A stretch of DNA of 64,000 bases from assembly GCA_964552395.1 (NCBI GenBank), contig CAZKGM010000006.1, positions 62,001 to 126,000 of the forward strand. The letters run 5' to 3'. The DNA comes from JAJDNH01 sp964552395 (lineage in GTDB: Bacteria; Acidobacteriota; Thermoanaerobaculia; Thermoanaerobaculales; Sulfomarinibacteraceae). Shown here piece after piece: positions 16,600-25,213 of the stretch. A program made the translations under genes and the position numbers. The notes beneath the pieces were generated by a model that made no database searches, was not told where the DNA came from, and saw only the letters and a program-made list of their open reading frames with translations. Position 1 is the stretch's first letter. Each line of letters starts with the position of its first letter.

Positions 16600-17619
16600 C
16601 TACAGTCCCACGGCCAGCAGTAAGCTGCCAAGGGCCAGTCCCGCCACGAGGCTGATCGCCTTCACCTTCACGAACTCCCTGCGGGACTCGGCCAGCAGCG
16701 GCAGGGCTCCGTGGCCATCCTGTACCACCGAGGATACGAGGAGCACCGAGAACGGCACCCCCCCCTGGGCGAAGAGCGTCACGAAGACCAAGTGAGGACC
16801 CGACTCGGGCACGATCCCGATCAGGCCAGCGGCCAGCAGCGCCGCCCACGGGTGATCCCGAACTAGGCTCACCACAGGGAAGTGGCCAGCCTCCGCCAGC
16901 TTCAGGAGCACGAGAACGCCCAGCACCCAAAGGAAGATCCGCGGCAGGTGCTCGCGCGCGACGTGACGCCAGAGATGCTCCTCGAGGAAGTGTTCCGGAA
17001 CCCAGAACGAGATCCAGAAGGCGATCGCAGCGAGTGTGATCAGGGTGAACCGGATCCAGCCCGACTCGATCGGCCCGAGGGTACCGGTGGCCACAGCGAG
17101 GATGAACAGCGCCAGGAACAGGCACAGCGTTGCTCGTGGGAACGAGCATCCCTCGAGAGCGGCGGGGCGAGAGAACAACCGCACCTGCTCCGTCTCGTGC
17201 ACGGCCAGGCCCGATGGGCAGCAGGCCCCGGCGTAGGACCGACCACCCATGACTCGATCGGTCAGCACGCCCACCACGACCCCGTAAACCAGGAGTATCG
17301 CGAACAGGAACACGGCCTTGCCGGGGAAGAGGGCGAGCATGACGAACGCCTCGTCACCACTGGTTGCGATCATGTTGCTCACCAGCGCCCCGAATGGCAA
17401 CGCACCATGAACGTACATGGCCACCGCGGCGAAGGAGCCCAGGCAGCCAGGAGCGCTACCCAGCAACCCCGAGCCCACGTAGGTGACGGGCCCGCCACGC
17501 CGCATGACACGCTGGAACGCCCCAGCGCTCGCCACGTTGACCACCTCGACAATGAGCATCATCACGAACACGAAGCCCGTGATCATCAGGGCATCGCCGA
17601 GGATCGCGACAGGGTTCAT
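16600..17619 (-). CDS. ArsP_2-type putative metal/metalloid exporter (10 TM)
   Basis: A 339-residue integral membrane protein of the 'putative 10TM heavy-metal exporter' type, sometimes annotated as arsenic efflux or manganese transporter. Signatures are LLGSAPGCLGSFAAVAMYVHG and ATSGDEAFVMLALFP in the first half, and GLIGIVPESGPHLVFVTLF in the second, showing an internal repeat with GC/P-rich loops. A CC pair and a charged cytosolic loop separate the halves. It overlaps the radical SAM gene by ATGA, so the two are co-translated. The transported ion is unknown. Confidence 0.8.
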   Translation of the reverse strand: MNPVAILGDALMITGFVFVMMLIVEVVNVASAGAFQRVMRRGGPVTYVGSGLLGSAPGCLGSFAAVAMYVHGALPFGALVSNMIATSGDEAFVMLALFPGKAVFLFAILLVYGVVVGVLTDRVMGGRSYAGACCPSGLAVHETEQVRLFSRPAALEGCSFPRATLCLFLALFILAVATGTLGPIESGWIRFTLITLAAIAFWISFWVPEHFLEEHLWRHVAREHLPRIFLWVLGVLVLLKLAEAGHFPVVSLVRDHPWAALLAAGLIGIVPESGPHLVFVTLFAQGGVPFSVLLVSSVVQDGHGALPLLAESRREFVKVKAISLVAGLALGSLLLAVGL

Positions 17620-18590
17620 CGGATGTCTTCCCGGACCGTGCTCGTGCCTTCCACAACCGTCTGCCAGAAAACTCGCCCGCCGCGAACAACACGATGGACC
17701 TCACCCCGACGCTCAAGCACGACAAGCGTCTTCGCGACCACATTCCGGTGAAGGCCGAGCCCGGCGACAACGTCGTCCGCCGTGCACGGCCGCCGAAGCA
17801 GGAGGGCAAGGATCTCCTCGCTTTCCGGGGTTCGTGACGGCGAGGCGTCATCGGCCGGCCCTCCGGTATCCGCAACGACCTCGGCGATGGGTGAGAACAG
17901 CCCTGCGAGCTCGGCGAGCCGCGCAGGCGGAACCGGGACGGCACGCTCGTCGAAGGTCGGCCGAACCGGCGTGTTGAGATCGACCCGGTCCGGCTGAATG
18001 CGGCGCGCGAGGCGGGCCATCCGAGCCACTCGATCAGGTGTGTCTGTGATCCCGCCCAGCAGCATCACTTCCAGCCGAATCTCACCTGCGTACCCGCGGC
18101 GAAAGTCGGCAAGACCCCGTACCACGTCCTCGAGCATGAGGCCGGGCGCCGGCTGGTTCACGAGCCGGAAGGTCTCTTCATCGCCCGCGTCGAGGCTGGG
18201 CAGCACGATATCCGCTCGGGAGGCGTCGCGGCGCACGTCGGGTCGGTGTAAGAGCGCCCCGTTGGTGAGCAGCGCCAAGGGCGTGTGCGTCATTCCCTTC
18301 ACTCCCTCGATGATCTCACCCAGCTGCGAGCACAGGGCCGGTTCGCCCGAGCCCGCCAAGGTGATCACATCCGGCGCGGGCCTCGTGCGCAGCCACCTCT
18401 CGACATCGGCGAGGATCTCGTCCACCGGAAAGAAGACCGCCCGCTCGGTCGTCAGCGTCTGAGTCGGGCCGAGCTGACAGTAGATACAGTCGTAGGTGCA
18501 AACCTTCATCGGCACCACGTCGACACCCAGGCTCGCGCCCAGACGCCGGCTTCTGACCGGGCCGTAGACATGGCCACGCGAATGTGTCAC
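17616..18590 (-). CDS. Radical SAM protein with C-terminal winged-helix region
   Basis: A 324-residue enzyme. The radical SAM cluster motif is CTYDCIYC (C31, C35, C38), preceded by YGPVRSRRLGASLGVDVVP, a signature of a small group of wyosine-like or 'MoaA/NifB-related' radical SAM proteins; then TLAGSGEPAL and LLTNGALL bind SAM. After about residue 255 the chain reads like a helix-turn-helix (SEEILALLLRRPCTADDVVAGLGLH...). The reaction is not known. Coupling to an exporter gene suggests it modifies or responds to the exported compound; that is inference. Confidence 0.85.
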   Translation of the reverse strand: MTHSRGHVYGPVRSRRLGASLGVDVVPMKVCTYDCIYCQLGPTQTLTTERAVFFPVDEILADVERWLRTRPAPDVITLAGSGEPALCSQLGEIIEGVKGMTHTPLALLTNGALLHRPDVRRDASRADIVLPSLDAGDEETFRLVNQPAPGLMLEDVVRGLADFRRGYAGEIRLEVMLLGGITDTPDRVARMARLARRIQPDRVDLNTPVRPTFDERAVPVPPARLAELAGLFSPIAEVVADTGGPADDASPSRTPESEEILALLLRRPCTADDVVAGLGLHRNVVAKTLVVLERRGEVHRVVRGGRVFWQTVVEGTSTVREDIR

Positions 18591-18814
18591 CGCGGAGGAT
18601 CTCCCGTTTTGAGAGCTTGCGTCACTCTCTGTCTTCGGACGTTCACTCCCGCGACGGCAGGGTCGCGGCCCCTCGGCCCCGTTCTGTTGAATCCCGGCGC
18701 CGCTTCCTCCTGGCTACCCAGGTGTGCCGTCCCAGTCGTGGCCCTCGTGCAGGCGTCAGCGGCTATCCCACCGTGGGCGCCGCCGGCCGGCCAGTCATGG
18801 CTCCGGCACTGCAC

Positions 18815-19279
18815 CTACGGTCCCTCACCCTGAACCAAGTGAGGCCTGACGGCGAGCATCGCCCGTAGCATCCACAGCTGCTTCTGCTGCTCGTCACGAA
18901 TTCCCTCCAACAGGTTGACGGTCCGGCCGTCCCCCGCCTCGGCCGCCACCTCATTGAAGCGCGCAACCAGTGCTGTCAGGTCGGCAACGGTTCGACGGAT
19001 CATCTCGTCGGCCGCGGGAATCTCCTCGTCCTCTTCGAAACTGGCCTCCTGGAGCACCGCGCGGAGTGTGGTCAGAGGAGTTCCGCCAAGGATGACCACC
19101 GCTTCAGCCACCTCGTCGATGGTCTCGGCCCAGCTCTCATAGAGCTCCTCGAGCTTGGCGTGCAGGGCGAGGAACTGACGGCCCCTGACGTTCCAGTGGT
19201 ACTGACGCAGCTTCTGATAGAAGACGGTGGAATCGGCCTGGATCTTCCTGAGCTCCTGCACCAGCATCTCGATGCTCAT
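18815..19279 (-). CDS. dps: Dps-family ferritin-like protein
   Basis: A 154-residue four-helix-bundle protein that oxidises and stores iron and protects DNA. The ferroxidase ligands expected at the dimer interface are present with the right spacing: H28 (YHWNV), H40, E44, D55 and E59. The ATG at 19279 follows GGAGGAGGTGAAGCG; the frame is open further upstream but would run into the USP gene. No Lys-rich N-terminal tail for DNA binding is present. It ends a stress-gene cluster on the minus strand. Confidence 0.93.
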   Translation of the reverse strand: MSIEMLVQELRKIQADSTVFYQKLRQYHWNVRGRQFLALHAKLEELYESWAETIDEVAEAVVILGGTPLTTLRAVLQEASFEEDEEIPAADEMIRRTVADLTALVARFNEVAAEAGDGRTVNLLEGIRDEQQKQLWMLRAMLAVRPHLVQGEGP

Positions 19280-19401
19280 CGCTTCACCTCCTCCTTGCCG
19301 TCCGGCCCGATGTGGCCGGCGTTGATGTTCCGGGCAACCGGTCCCGCCCGGCTGGCGAGACCTCCTCGACGACCGAACGCCGCATGATCCGACCCCTACG
19401 A

Positions 19402-19833
19402 TCAGCGAACGACCAGGACCGAGCACGACGCCCGGTGCGTCAGGCCGCTCGAGACGCTACCCAGGTACAGCTCCTGCTCGGGCGAGCGCCCCCGCGTCCC
19501 GGCCACGATCAGGTCAACGCCCAGGTTCATGGCGAACACGACCAGCTCCTTGGCCGGGTTCCCGACCAGAATCACCTCGTGGATCGAGCTCTTCGCCCCC
19601 GCCAAGGCGGTCAATGTTCTCTCGAGGATGGGTCTTGCCACCTCGACTACGCGCTTGTCGGAGGCTTCGGTAGGCAGCTGGACCACCCCTTCGTAGCACT
19701 CTGGATCGGAAGGAAGCGGGAACACGTACGTGACGAAGATCTCGTCCTCTGCCCTGGGACACAGGTGCTGCACGAAGAAGCCTGCAGCTTTGAGGCTCGC
19801 ATGGGAGCCATCAGTGGCTACGATGTACCTCAT
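19402..19833 (-). CDS. Universal stress protein (UspA fold)
   Basis: A 143-residue single-domain USP. It begins MRYIVATDGSHAS and ends with the ATP-binding pattern G-T-R-G-R-S then G-S-V-S (G-x2-G-x8-G-S), so it probably binds ATP like the MJ0577 type. USPs of this kind respond to starvation, oxygen shift or stress. It lies between dps and an MBL-fold gene, in a cluster with a second, more divergent USP. Confidence 0.9.
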   Translation of the reverse strand: MRYIVATDGSHASLKAAGFFVQHLCPRAEDEIFVTYVFPLPSDPECYEGVVQLPTEASDKRVVEVARPILERTLTALAGAKSSIHEVILVGNPAKELVVFAMNLGVDLIVAGTRGRSPEQELYLGSVSSGLTHRASCSVLVVR

Positions 19834-19966
19834 CGCCTGAGCCTCCCTTCTGACAGCCGGCTCCTACGGATACGGGGCCGTGCTCACCGGCTCCGTCGAT
19901 CACGATCGTCTCGCCCGGTCTTCTCATCATGGGCAACCTCCTGACATCCCCCACACTCCACTCCGT

Positions 19967-20770
19967 TCATGGCACCTCGATGACGGCGCCACAACCGCCC
20001 GCGAGGAAGTCCTCGCCCCAGGCCGCGCGGAACATCGCAACCGCCTCGTCGCCGGTGCAGTGGCTGGGCGCGACCCTGCGCACGCCGAGCATTCGCAGGT
20101 GGTCGATCGTCCTCCGGTGCGCGGCGGGGCTGTGATGGAGCAGATGGAAGCCCCCCATCAGCAAGTAGATCTCTTGGCCCAGGTGCACCCGTGCCGCCTT
20201 CGCCATTTCGACGACGCCGGGATGGGCGCAGCCGGTCATGACGACCAGACCGGAGCGCGTCTCGATGATCAGCGCCTGCTCCCGGATGTCCTCTCCCATT
20301 TCGCCGGTAGAGTGCACGTTGGCGAACAGTCGTCGCGCGCCGCCGACCCTCTCGATGTGTGCCCCGCGCTGTTCTGCTGCACTACAGAACGCTCTTGGGA
20401 AAGAACGAGGAACGTAGACCATGACATCCGGCTGCCGTGCCAGAAGATCATCGAGACCGTCGGTGTGATCACCGTGGATGTGCGACAGCACGACCGCGTC
20501 GATCGACCTCGGATCGATGTCGAGCCGCTGCAGGTTGGCCAGCAACGTCCGGCCGTCGCCACCCGTATCGAACAGCACCGTGTGGCGACCCGTCTCGACC
20601 ACGGCAGCGAAGCCCCAGGCGGTGGCGAGCCCGGGTAAGTGTGGCAGGTTGTTGTAGACCACGGTGATCCGCAACGGCGGCCGCGCATCTCGTGGTTCAG
20701 CGCTCATCGTCACCTCCGTCAACGGGGCAATCGCCACCAGGCCCAGAGCCAGCCAGAGTGCACGCTTCAC
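19967..20770 (-). CDS. Exported metallo-beta-lactamase-fold hydrolase (DHPP synthase-like subgroup)
   Basis: A 267-residue protein with a signal peptide (KRALWLALGLVAIAPLTEV) and an MBL domain. The metal motif is SHIHGDHTDGL, with more ligands in TGCAHPG and PSHCTGDEA. The order fits the '7,8-dihydropterin-6-methyl-PABA-phosphate synthase-like' MBL branch. A periplasmic location makes a pterin role unlikely; the substrate is unknown. GTG 20770 lies 7 nt after the stop of the USP-like gene, so they form an operon. Confidence 0.85.
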   Translation of the reverse strand: MKRALWLALGLVAIAPLTEVTMSAEPRDARPPLRITVVYNNLPHLPGLATAWGFAAVVETGRHTVLFDTGGDGRTLLANLQRLDIDPRSIDAVVLSHIHGDHTDGLDDLLARQPDVMVYVPRSFPRAFCSAAEQRGAHIERVGGARRLFANVHSTGEMGEDIREQALIIETRSGLVVMTGCAHPGVVEMAKAARVHLGQEIYLLMGGFHLLHHSPAAHRRTIDHLRMLGVRRVAPSHCTGDEAVAMFRAAWGEDFLAGGCGAVIEVP

Positions 20771-20777
20771 GGCTGGA

Positions 20778-21353
20778 TCAGCCCGCCGTTGTCGGGCTGT
20801 CCTGCGGCGCCATCACCACGACGCCGCTCAGCGGATGCCACGGCTGCTCGGACAGGCCGAGCTCCTCGAGCCACAGCTCCGCCGCTGAGTTGAGGAACAG
20901 CTGGTCGGGGCGCTCGGGACCAACCAAGACGGTCGGACAAGGCATCGCCTCGGCGAGCTCCTCGATCGTCTTGCTGCCGAACCGGCAACGGTGGCCTTCA
21001 TACGCGAGAACGAGGATATCGTAGTCGCGTTTCATGATCAGGCACCGCCTGAGCTCGGGCTCTTCGTCACCCTCGCAGAGCCGAAAGCCGACGTTGACGT
21101 AGTCACCGAGGAGCTGGTCGTAGTAGAGCCGGGTCTCCCGCTCGAGAGCGACCATCTTCTCCGCCGAGAGCTCGGCCCGCTCGCCCCTGCGACCACGCGA
21201 CGAGTGTGGCTGACAGGGCGGCGAAGGAAAGAAGAAGACATTGAGGCGTACCTCGTGCGACACGGCCAGGTCGAGCGCGAACTCGAACGCCCAGTCCCCC
21301 GCGGGTGTCATGCGTGCACAGTACCCGATACCCCGTATCGACTGTCTTGTCAT
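20778..21353 (-). CDS. Divergent universal-stress-like protein
   Basis: A 191-residue protein with a USP-like order of elements: IGYCARMTPAGDWAFEFALDLA at the start, then ERETRLYYDQLLGDYVNVGFRLCEGDEE, and MKRDYDILVLAYEGHRCRFGSKTIEELAEAMPCPTVLVGP, where USPs end their domain. The Gly-rich ATP site is degenerate. A 35-residue tail follows. GGAAGGAGGAGCGC precedes ATG 21353. I place it as USP-like with moderate confidence; its role is probably regulatory in the stress cluster. Confidence 0.7.
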   Translation of the reverse strand: MTRQSIRGIGYCARMTPAGDWAFEFALDLAVSHEVRLNVFFFPSPPCQPHSSRGRRGERAELSAEKMVALERETRLYYDQLLGDYVNVGFRLCEGDEEPELRRCLIMKRDYDILVLAYEGHRCRFGSKTIEELAEAMPCPTVLVGPERPDQLFLNSAAELWLEELGLSEQPWHPLSGVVVMAPQDSPTTAG

Positions 21354-21384
21354 GCGCTCCTCCTTCCATATGGAACGTCCCCCC

Positions 21385-23952
21385 TCACGTCAGTCGCTCG
21401 ACCGCAAACGGCCAGGCTTCCAGCCCGCCGTCGAGCACGAGCGCGTTGTCGAAGCCATGCGCTTTGAGGATCAGGGCTGCTTCGTAGGAGCGCAAGCCCA
21501 GGCTGCACACGATCACGATCGGGATGTCGTGGGGCAGCTCCCGCAGGTGGCTGCGCATGGTGGCCAGGGGAATGTGGCGGCTGCCACGGAGTCGGCTGGT
21601 CCCATACTCCGAGGGGAGCCTCACATCGAGCAGAAACAGCTCCTCTCTCAGCATCAGGCGTCGGTTCAGCTCACCCGCAGAGATTCCAGAGAAGGCGCCC
21701 GCGAGCTTGTTGCTCACCACGTTGGCGGCAACGATCACGTTGTCCATGGCCATACTGTAGGGCGGCGCATACGCGAGGTTGAGGTGGGCCAGATCGTCAA
21801 CCGTCATCCTCGCCATGAGCGCGGTGGCAACGATGTCAATGCGCTTCGCCACCTCACCCGGGCCCACGGCCTGAGCGCCGAGTATCCGACGACTGTCCCG
21901 GTCCACAACGAGCTTGAGAACCAGCGACTTGGCCGTCGGGATGAAGTGTGCACGGTCCGGTCCGGGAACGATGGCGCATACCGGCTCGAGGCTCGCTTCC
22001 CGGGCCTGAGCCTCGGTCAGGCCCGTCCGGGCCACTCCCCAGTCGAAGATCTTCACGATGAGAGTTCCTACCAGGCCGGGGTAGCTCTCGTCGCCACCGC
22101 AGACGTTGATGGCCGCGATCCGTCCCTGGATCGAAGCTGCAGCGGCCCCGGGCGACCACGCCGGTCTGCCCGTCACTAGGTGGAGCTGCTCGGCACAATC
22201 CCCGACGGCGAAGATTGCTGGGTCGGAGGTGCGCAGAGTGGCATCAACCGCAATCGCACCGGTGGCACCCAGTCCTATCCCGGCCTGCTCGGCGACTGTC
22301 ACCTCCGGTCGGAGGCCGGCTGTGAGGAGCACGAAATCGCAGGGAAGCGTTGTGCCGTCCTCAAGGCGAACTGCCCTGACCCGCTCCTCCCCTTCGAAGC
22401 CGGTCACCGTCCGGCCCGTCAGCACCTTGATGCCGTGCCGTTCGAGCTCCGCTCGGACGAGAGCACCGATCTCTTCGTCGACAATGGGCAGGATTGTCGT
22501 GCCGGCCTCGACCAGCGTCAGCCGAGCTCCCCGAAGAACCACGGCCTCGGTGATCTGGCAGCCGAGAAGGCCCGCCCCCACGATAATCACCTCTTTGACC
22601 CGACCCGAGGCGAGCTCGCTTCGGATCGCCTCCGCGTCCTCCACTCCGTGGAGGGTGTACACGCCATCGAGGCGTGCACCCTCGATCTCGGGGATGACCG
22701 CGCTGGTTCCGGTGGCGAGAATCAAGGTGTCGTATGGGAGCTCACGTTCCTTGCCCCCGAGAAGGCTGCGGACCGAGACGGTTTTCCTTGCCCGGTCGAT
22801 GCTCACCGCCTCTGTCAGGTCCAGCGCGCGTACGTTCTTGTGCTCGTATAGAGAGGCGGGATCGCGCAGCAGACCCAGGGGGGTCTCGAGGAGCATCCGC
22901 TGCTCCGGCACTGCGCCTGAAACGTAGTACGGAAGCCCGCAGCCGGAATAGGCGAGAAAGCGGCCGCGCTCGACAATGGTGACGTCGGCCCGTGAGTCGC
23001 AGCGCATGATCTTGGCGGCCGCCTTCGAACCGGCCGTTACGCCACCGATGACAACCACTCGACGGGAGGGCTCCCCGCCATCATCTTGGGGCGAGAACCC
23101 AGCCAGATTGCGGAAGGGAGTCTCGGCGTCCGTCGCGCAGCCGGGGCAGTGTGGGAAGCAGATGACGGCTCGCACACCGCCCGTGTCGGCCGGCTCGAGC
23201 TTGATCTCGCCACCAAGACGGCGCACCGCGCGGGAGGCGAATGCGAGCCCCAAGCCGGTTCCCTCGGGGCTCATCGCCTTGGCCTGGGGCGCCCGGTAGA
23301 ACTCCCCGAAGAGCTGCGCGTACCCCTCCGGCGGGATGCCGATCCCAGTGTCGATGATCTCGGTACAGACCCGAGTTCCACCTCCTTCGCCGTCGGGCAC
23401 CGGTTCGGAGTAGAGACGCGCAGAGACCCGCCCCCCGTCAACGCTGTATTTGACCGCGTTGTCGAGGACCACCGCCAGCGCCTCACTCACCATCGTGCGC
23501 TCCGCGTGGATCCACGCGTGCTCGGTTTCAGACAGGTCGATGCGGCTCTCGACCTGAACATTACGTTGCCGAGCTGCGTCGGCGTGAGAGTCCACGACCA
23601 CCCTGAACGTGGCCAGCAGGTTCACCCGTCCCAGAGCATCGTCGGCCAGCTGCTCGATGCTGCGCAACTTCAGAAGGTCCTGAACCAATCGGACGCCATG
23701 CGTGCAGCGACCCCACGCCTTTTCCAGGAGCCAACGTTGACGGGGTTGAAGAGGACCAGCGAAGCCGCCGATGACTGTGCTGAGCACCGTCTGCACCGCG
23801 GACAGCGGCGACTTCAGCTGGTGGGCGACGACCGCGGCGAGGTGCACGAGAGCCTCATGCTCCGCTTCAGCCACATCCACACCCCTCGGCGTTGCATGAC
23901 CGCCGAGCCGATCTGCCTGTGCGGGACCCCTTGGTTGATTCTCCTCGTTCAC
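21385..23952 (-). CDS. Fusion: histidine kinase + CoA-disulfide reductase-type flavoenzyme + rhodanese
   Basis: About 855 residues from GTG 23952 (start uncertain; the frame is open to 24150 but that would overlap the upstream gene). Three parts in order. Residues 30-265: histidine kinase with H-box AHQLKSPLSAV (about H44), N-box VVLDNAVKY, DTGIGIPPEG and GTGLGLAF. A linker CFPHCPGC has three cysteines. Residues 295-740: FAD/NAD(P)H disulfide reductase of the CoADR/NADH oxidase type, with VVIGGVTAGSKAA, active Cys in YSGCGLPYYVSG, and GDCAEQ. Residues 760-855: rhodanese with VCSLGLRS (Cys about 816). The kinase has no N-terminal sensor, so the redox enzyme is likely the sensor. No response regulator lies nearby. 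Confidence 0.88.
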   Translation of the reverse strand: MNEENQPRGPAQADRLGGHATPRGVDVAEAEHEALVHLAAVVAHQLKSPLSAVQTVLSTVIGGFAGPLQPRQRWLLEKAWGRCTHGVRLVQDLLKLRSIEQLADDALGRVNLLATFRVVVDSHADAARQRNVQVESRIDLSETEHAWIHAERTMVSEALAVVLDNAVKYSVDGGRVSARLYSEPVPDGEGGGTRVCTEIIDTGIGIPPEGYAQLFGEFYRAPQAKAMSPEGTGLGLAFASRAVRRLGGEIKLEPADTGGVRAVICFPHCPGCATDAETPFRNLAGFSPQDDGGEPSRRVVVIGGVTAGSKAAAKIMRCDSRADVTIVERGRFLAYSGCGLPYYVSGAVPEQRMLLETPLGLLRDPASLYEHKNVRALDLTEAVSIDRARKTVSVRSLLGGKERELPYDTLILATGTSAVIPEIEGARLDGVYTLHGVEDAEAIRSELASGRVKEVIIVGAGLLGCQITEAVVLRGARLTLVEAGTTILPIVDEEIGALVRAELERHGIKVLTGRTVTGFEGEERVRAVRLEDGTTLPCDFVLLTAGLRPEVTVAEQAGIGLGATGAIAVDATLRTSDPAIFAVGDCAEQLHLVTGRPAWSPGAAAASIQGRIAAINVCGGDESYPGLVGTLIVKIFDWGVARTGLTEAQAREASLEPVCAIVPGPDRAHFIPTAKSLVLKLVVDRDSRRILGAQAVGPGEVAKRIDIVATALMARMTVDDLAHLNLAYAPPYSMAMDNVIVAANVVSNKLAGAFSGISAGELNRRLMLREELFLLDVRLPSEYGTSRLRGSRHIPLATMRSHLRELPHDIPIVIVCSLGLRSYEAALILKAHGFDNALVLDGGLEAWPFAVERLT

Positions 23953-24073
23953 CCCAGACCCCTGACATCGTGCCCTCGGCGCGACTGCTGGCTCGGCAGA
24001 ATCACGCGCCGCATTCCCAGGCCCTGCACGCTCCAGCCGGCGATACCGACGACTCGGCTTCTGCCACGAGCCT

Positions 24074-24496
24074 TCAACGACGACCTCTCCTCGATCGCGA
24101 CCCGCCACCAGGCGGCTGCCCGCCTTCCTCCCTAATCCTCCACGCACCATCCGCGTGGCAGCCCGGCATAATCAGTTCCTCCTTCGGAAGCTGACCCAGC
24201 ACATAGGCGCTCAGCACATCCGCGACTTGGCCGGCGAGAAACGGGATCATCCGGAGGCCCAGAGTCGCGGCACGTGCCGCCAGCGCCTGGGATACGGCGC
24301 CGCACAGCAAGGTATCGACTCCCTGGTTGCGGATGAAGGCGAGCTTTGCTTCCCCGCTTCCGCCTGGCAACGTCACCTCCTCCTGTTCGGTCGGCTGCCC
24401 TCGCCGGATCGTCAGCAGTAGTGCTCGCTGCGACACGTCGAACAACGGCGAGATCCGCCTGCCCCATACAGTCACCGCAACCCGTTCCTCTGCCAC
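24074..24496 (-). CDS. NifX/NifB-like (dinitrogenase iron-molybdenum cofactor biosynthesis) domain protein
   Basis: About 140 residues with the small NifX/NafY fold: VAVTVWGRRISPLFDVSQR at the start, GVDTLLCGAVSQALAARAATLG, and a closing LIMPGCHADG. Free-standing proteins of this type bind iron-sulfur or iron-molybdenum cofactors, but most are not in nitrogen fixation and their role is unknown. The start is uncertain: GTG 24496 is my choice, with ATG 24556 also possible; neither has a good ribosome binding site. It lies upstream of the kinase/CoADR fusion and probably shares its transcript. The Gly/Arg-rich tail after PGC looks non-conserved. Confidence 0.72.
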   Translation of the reverse strand: MAEERVAVTVWGRRISPLFDVSQRALLLTIRRGQPTEQEEVTLPGGSGEAKLAFIRNQGVDTLLCGAVSQALAARAATLGLRMIPFLAGQVADVLSAYVLGQLPKEELIMPGCHADGAWRIREEGGQPPGGGSRSRRGRR

Positions 24497-25039
24497 GCCC
24501 CTGAGCTGAGCAACCTTGGTGCCAATCTGCTCGGTAGCTGCAGCCGTACCGAACATCCAGCGCGGACAGTCAGTTCGCCGGGTCCGTGAAGATTGGCGGC
24601 GGTACAACCGTCGCGAATCAGCGACGCTACGACAATGCAGTGTTGCATGATCGCGCCACTCGAACCGCCGTCCCGAGCACTCATGCCGACGACCCAGGCC
24701 GTACGTTGTCGCGAGCGCGCCAAGAGTTGAGATTCCTCCAGCTTACGCGACCGCCGAGGAGCAACGTTGACGGGCTGGCGATCCGCGGCCGGAGGAGCGC
24801 CCAAAGGTCCCGGAGATTGGATGGCCGCACCCCCGCCGCGGCCCAAGTCAGGGGATTTCTCCGGGCAGCGTCGCGCGTGAGCGACAGTAGGCGGCAGCTA
24901 CCCGACGAGTGTCTCCCGGCCATCAGCTTGTGCGACCGGCAGATCCGAGCTCTGCAGCGCGCCTTCCGCGCGCTGGCACGGCCTGTGCGAATGGAGCAAC
25001 ACGGGGAAGGTCCGTAATGCTCGTCGCTGGGAGGACGTC
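24497..25039. other. Divergent intergenic region
   Basis: About 540 nt separate the minus-strand redox-sensor genes from the plus-strand electron-transfer operon. The open frames in it (for example an Arg-rich one ending at 25017) have no ribosome binding site or recognisable product. Its right end holds a sigma54-type promoter sequence. Confidence 0.5.
24974..24990 (+). promoter_or_regulatory. Candidate sigma54 (-24/-12) promoter
   Basis: TGGCACGGCCTGTGCGA matches the -24 element TGGCAC exactly, and the invariant GG (24975-24976) and GC (24987-24988) are 10 bases apart as required. The -12 part GTGCG differs from TTGCA in two places. It lies about 50 nt before the first gene of the cytochrome operon; a sigma54 activator gene ends the cluster. 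Confidence 0.45.
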
Positions 25040-25213
25040 ATGACCAACAAGCCTGAAGCAACAGGGCGGATTGAGCCCGGTCCTCGCTGCCTGTTCCTTC
25101 CAGTCGGGCCAGGTGTCGCAACGGCCACTGGTACCCGATCGTGGGCCCGCGACGCCGCGGAGAGAGGGATCACAGGCACACCCTGGGAGGCAGGCCGAGG
25201 AACACTGAGATGA
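25040..25213 (+). CDS. Small 57-residue protein heading the electron-transfer operon
   Basis: ATG 25040 follows GGGAGG by 5 nt and the TGA (25211-25213) overlaps the ATG of the next gene as ATGA, so it is very likely translated. The 57 residues are rich in Gly, Pro, Thr and Arg, with one Cys (about 17) and no membrane helix or known motif. I do not recognise it. It could be a leader peptide that sets translation of the ferredoxin gene, or a small subunit of the complex. Confidence 0.55.
   Translation: MTNKPEATGRIEPGPRCLFLPVGPGVATATGTRSWARDAAERGITGTPWEAGRGTLR

Noticed and set aside
24074..24496. Nitrogen-fixation gene (nifX)
   Set aside because: Only the generic cofactor-binding fold is present; no nif genes lie in the window.
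24586..25017. 143-codon plus-strand frame before the redox operon
   Set aside because: Very Arg-rich, no ribosome binding site, and it would cover the candidate sigma54 promoter.
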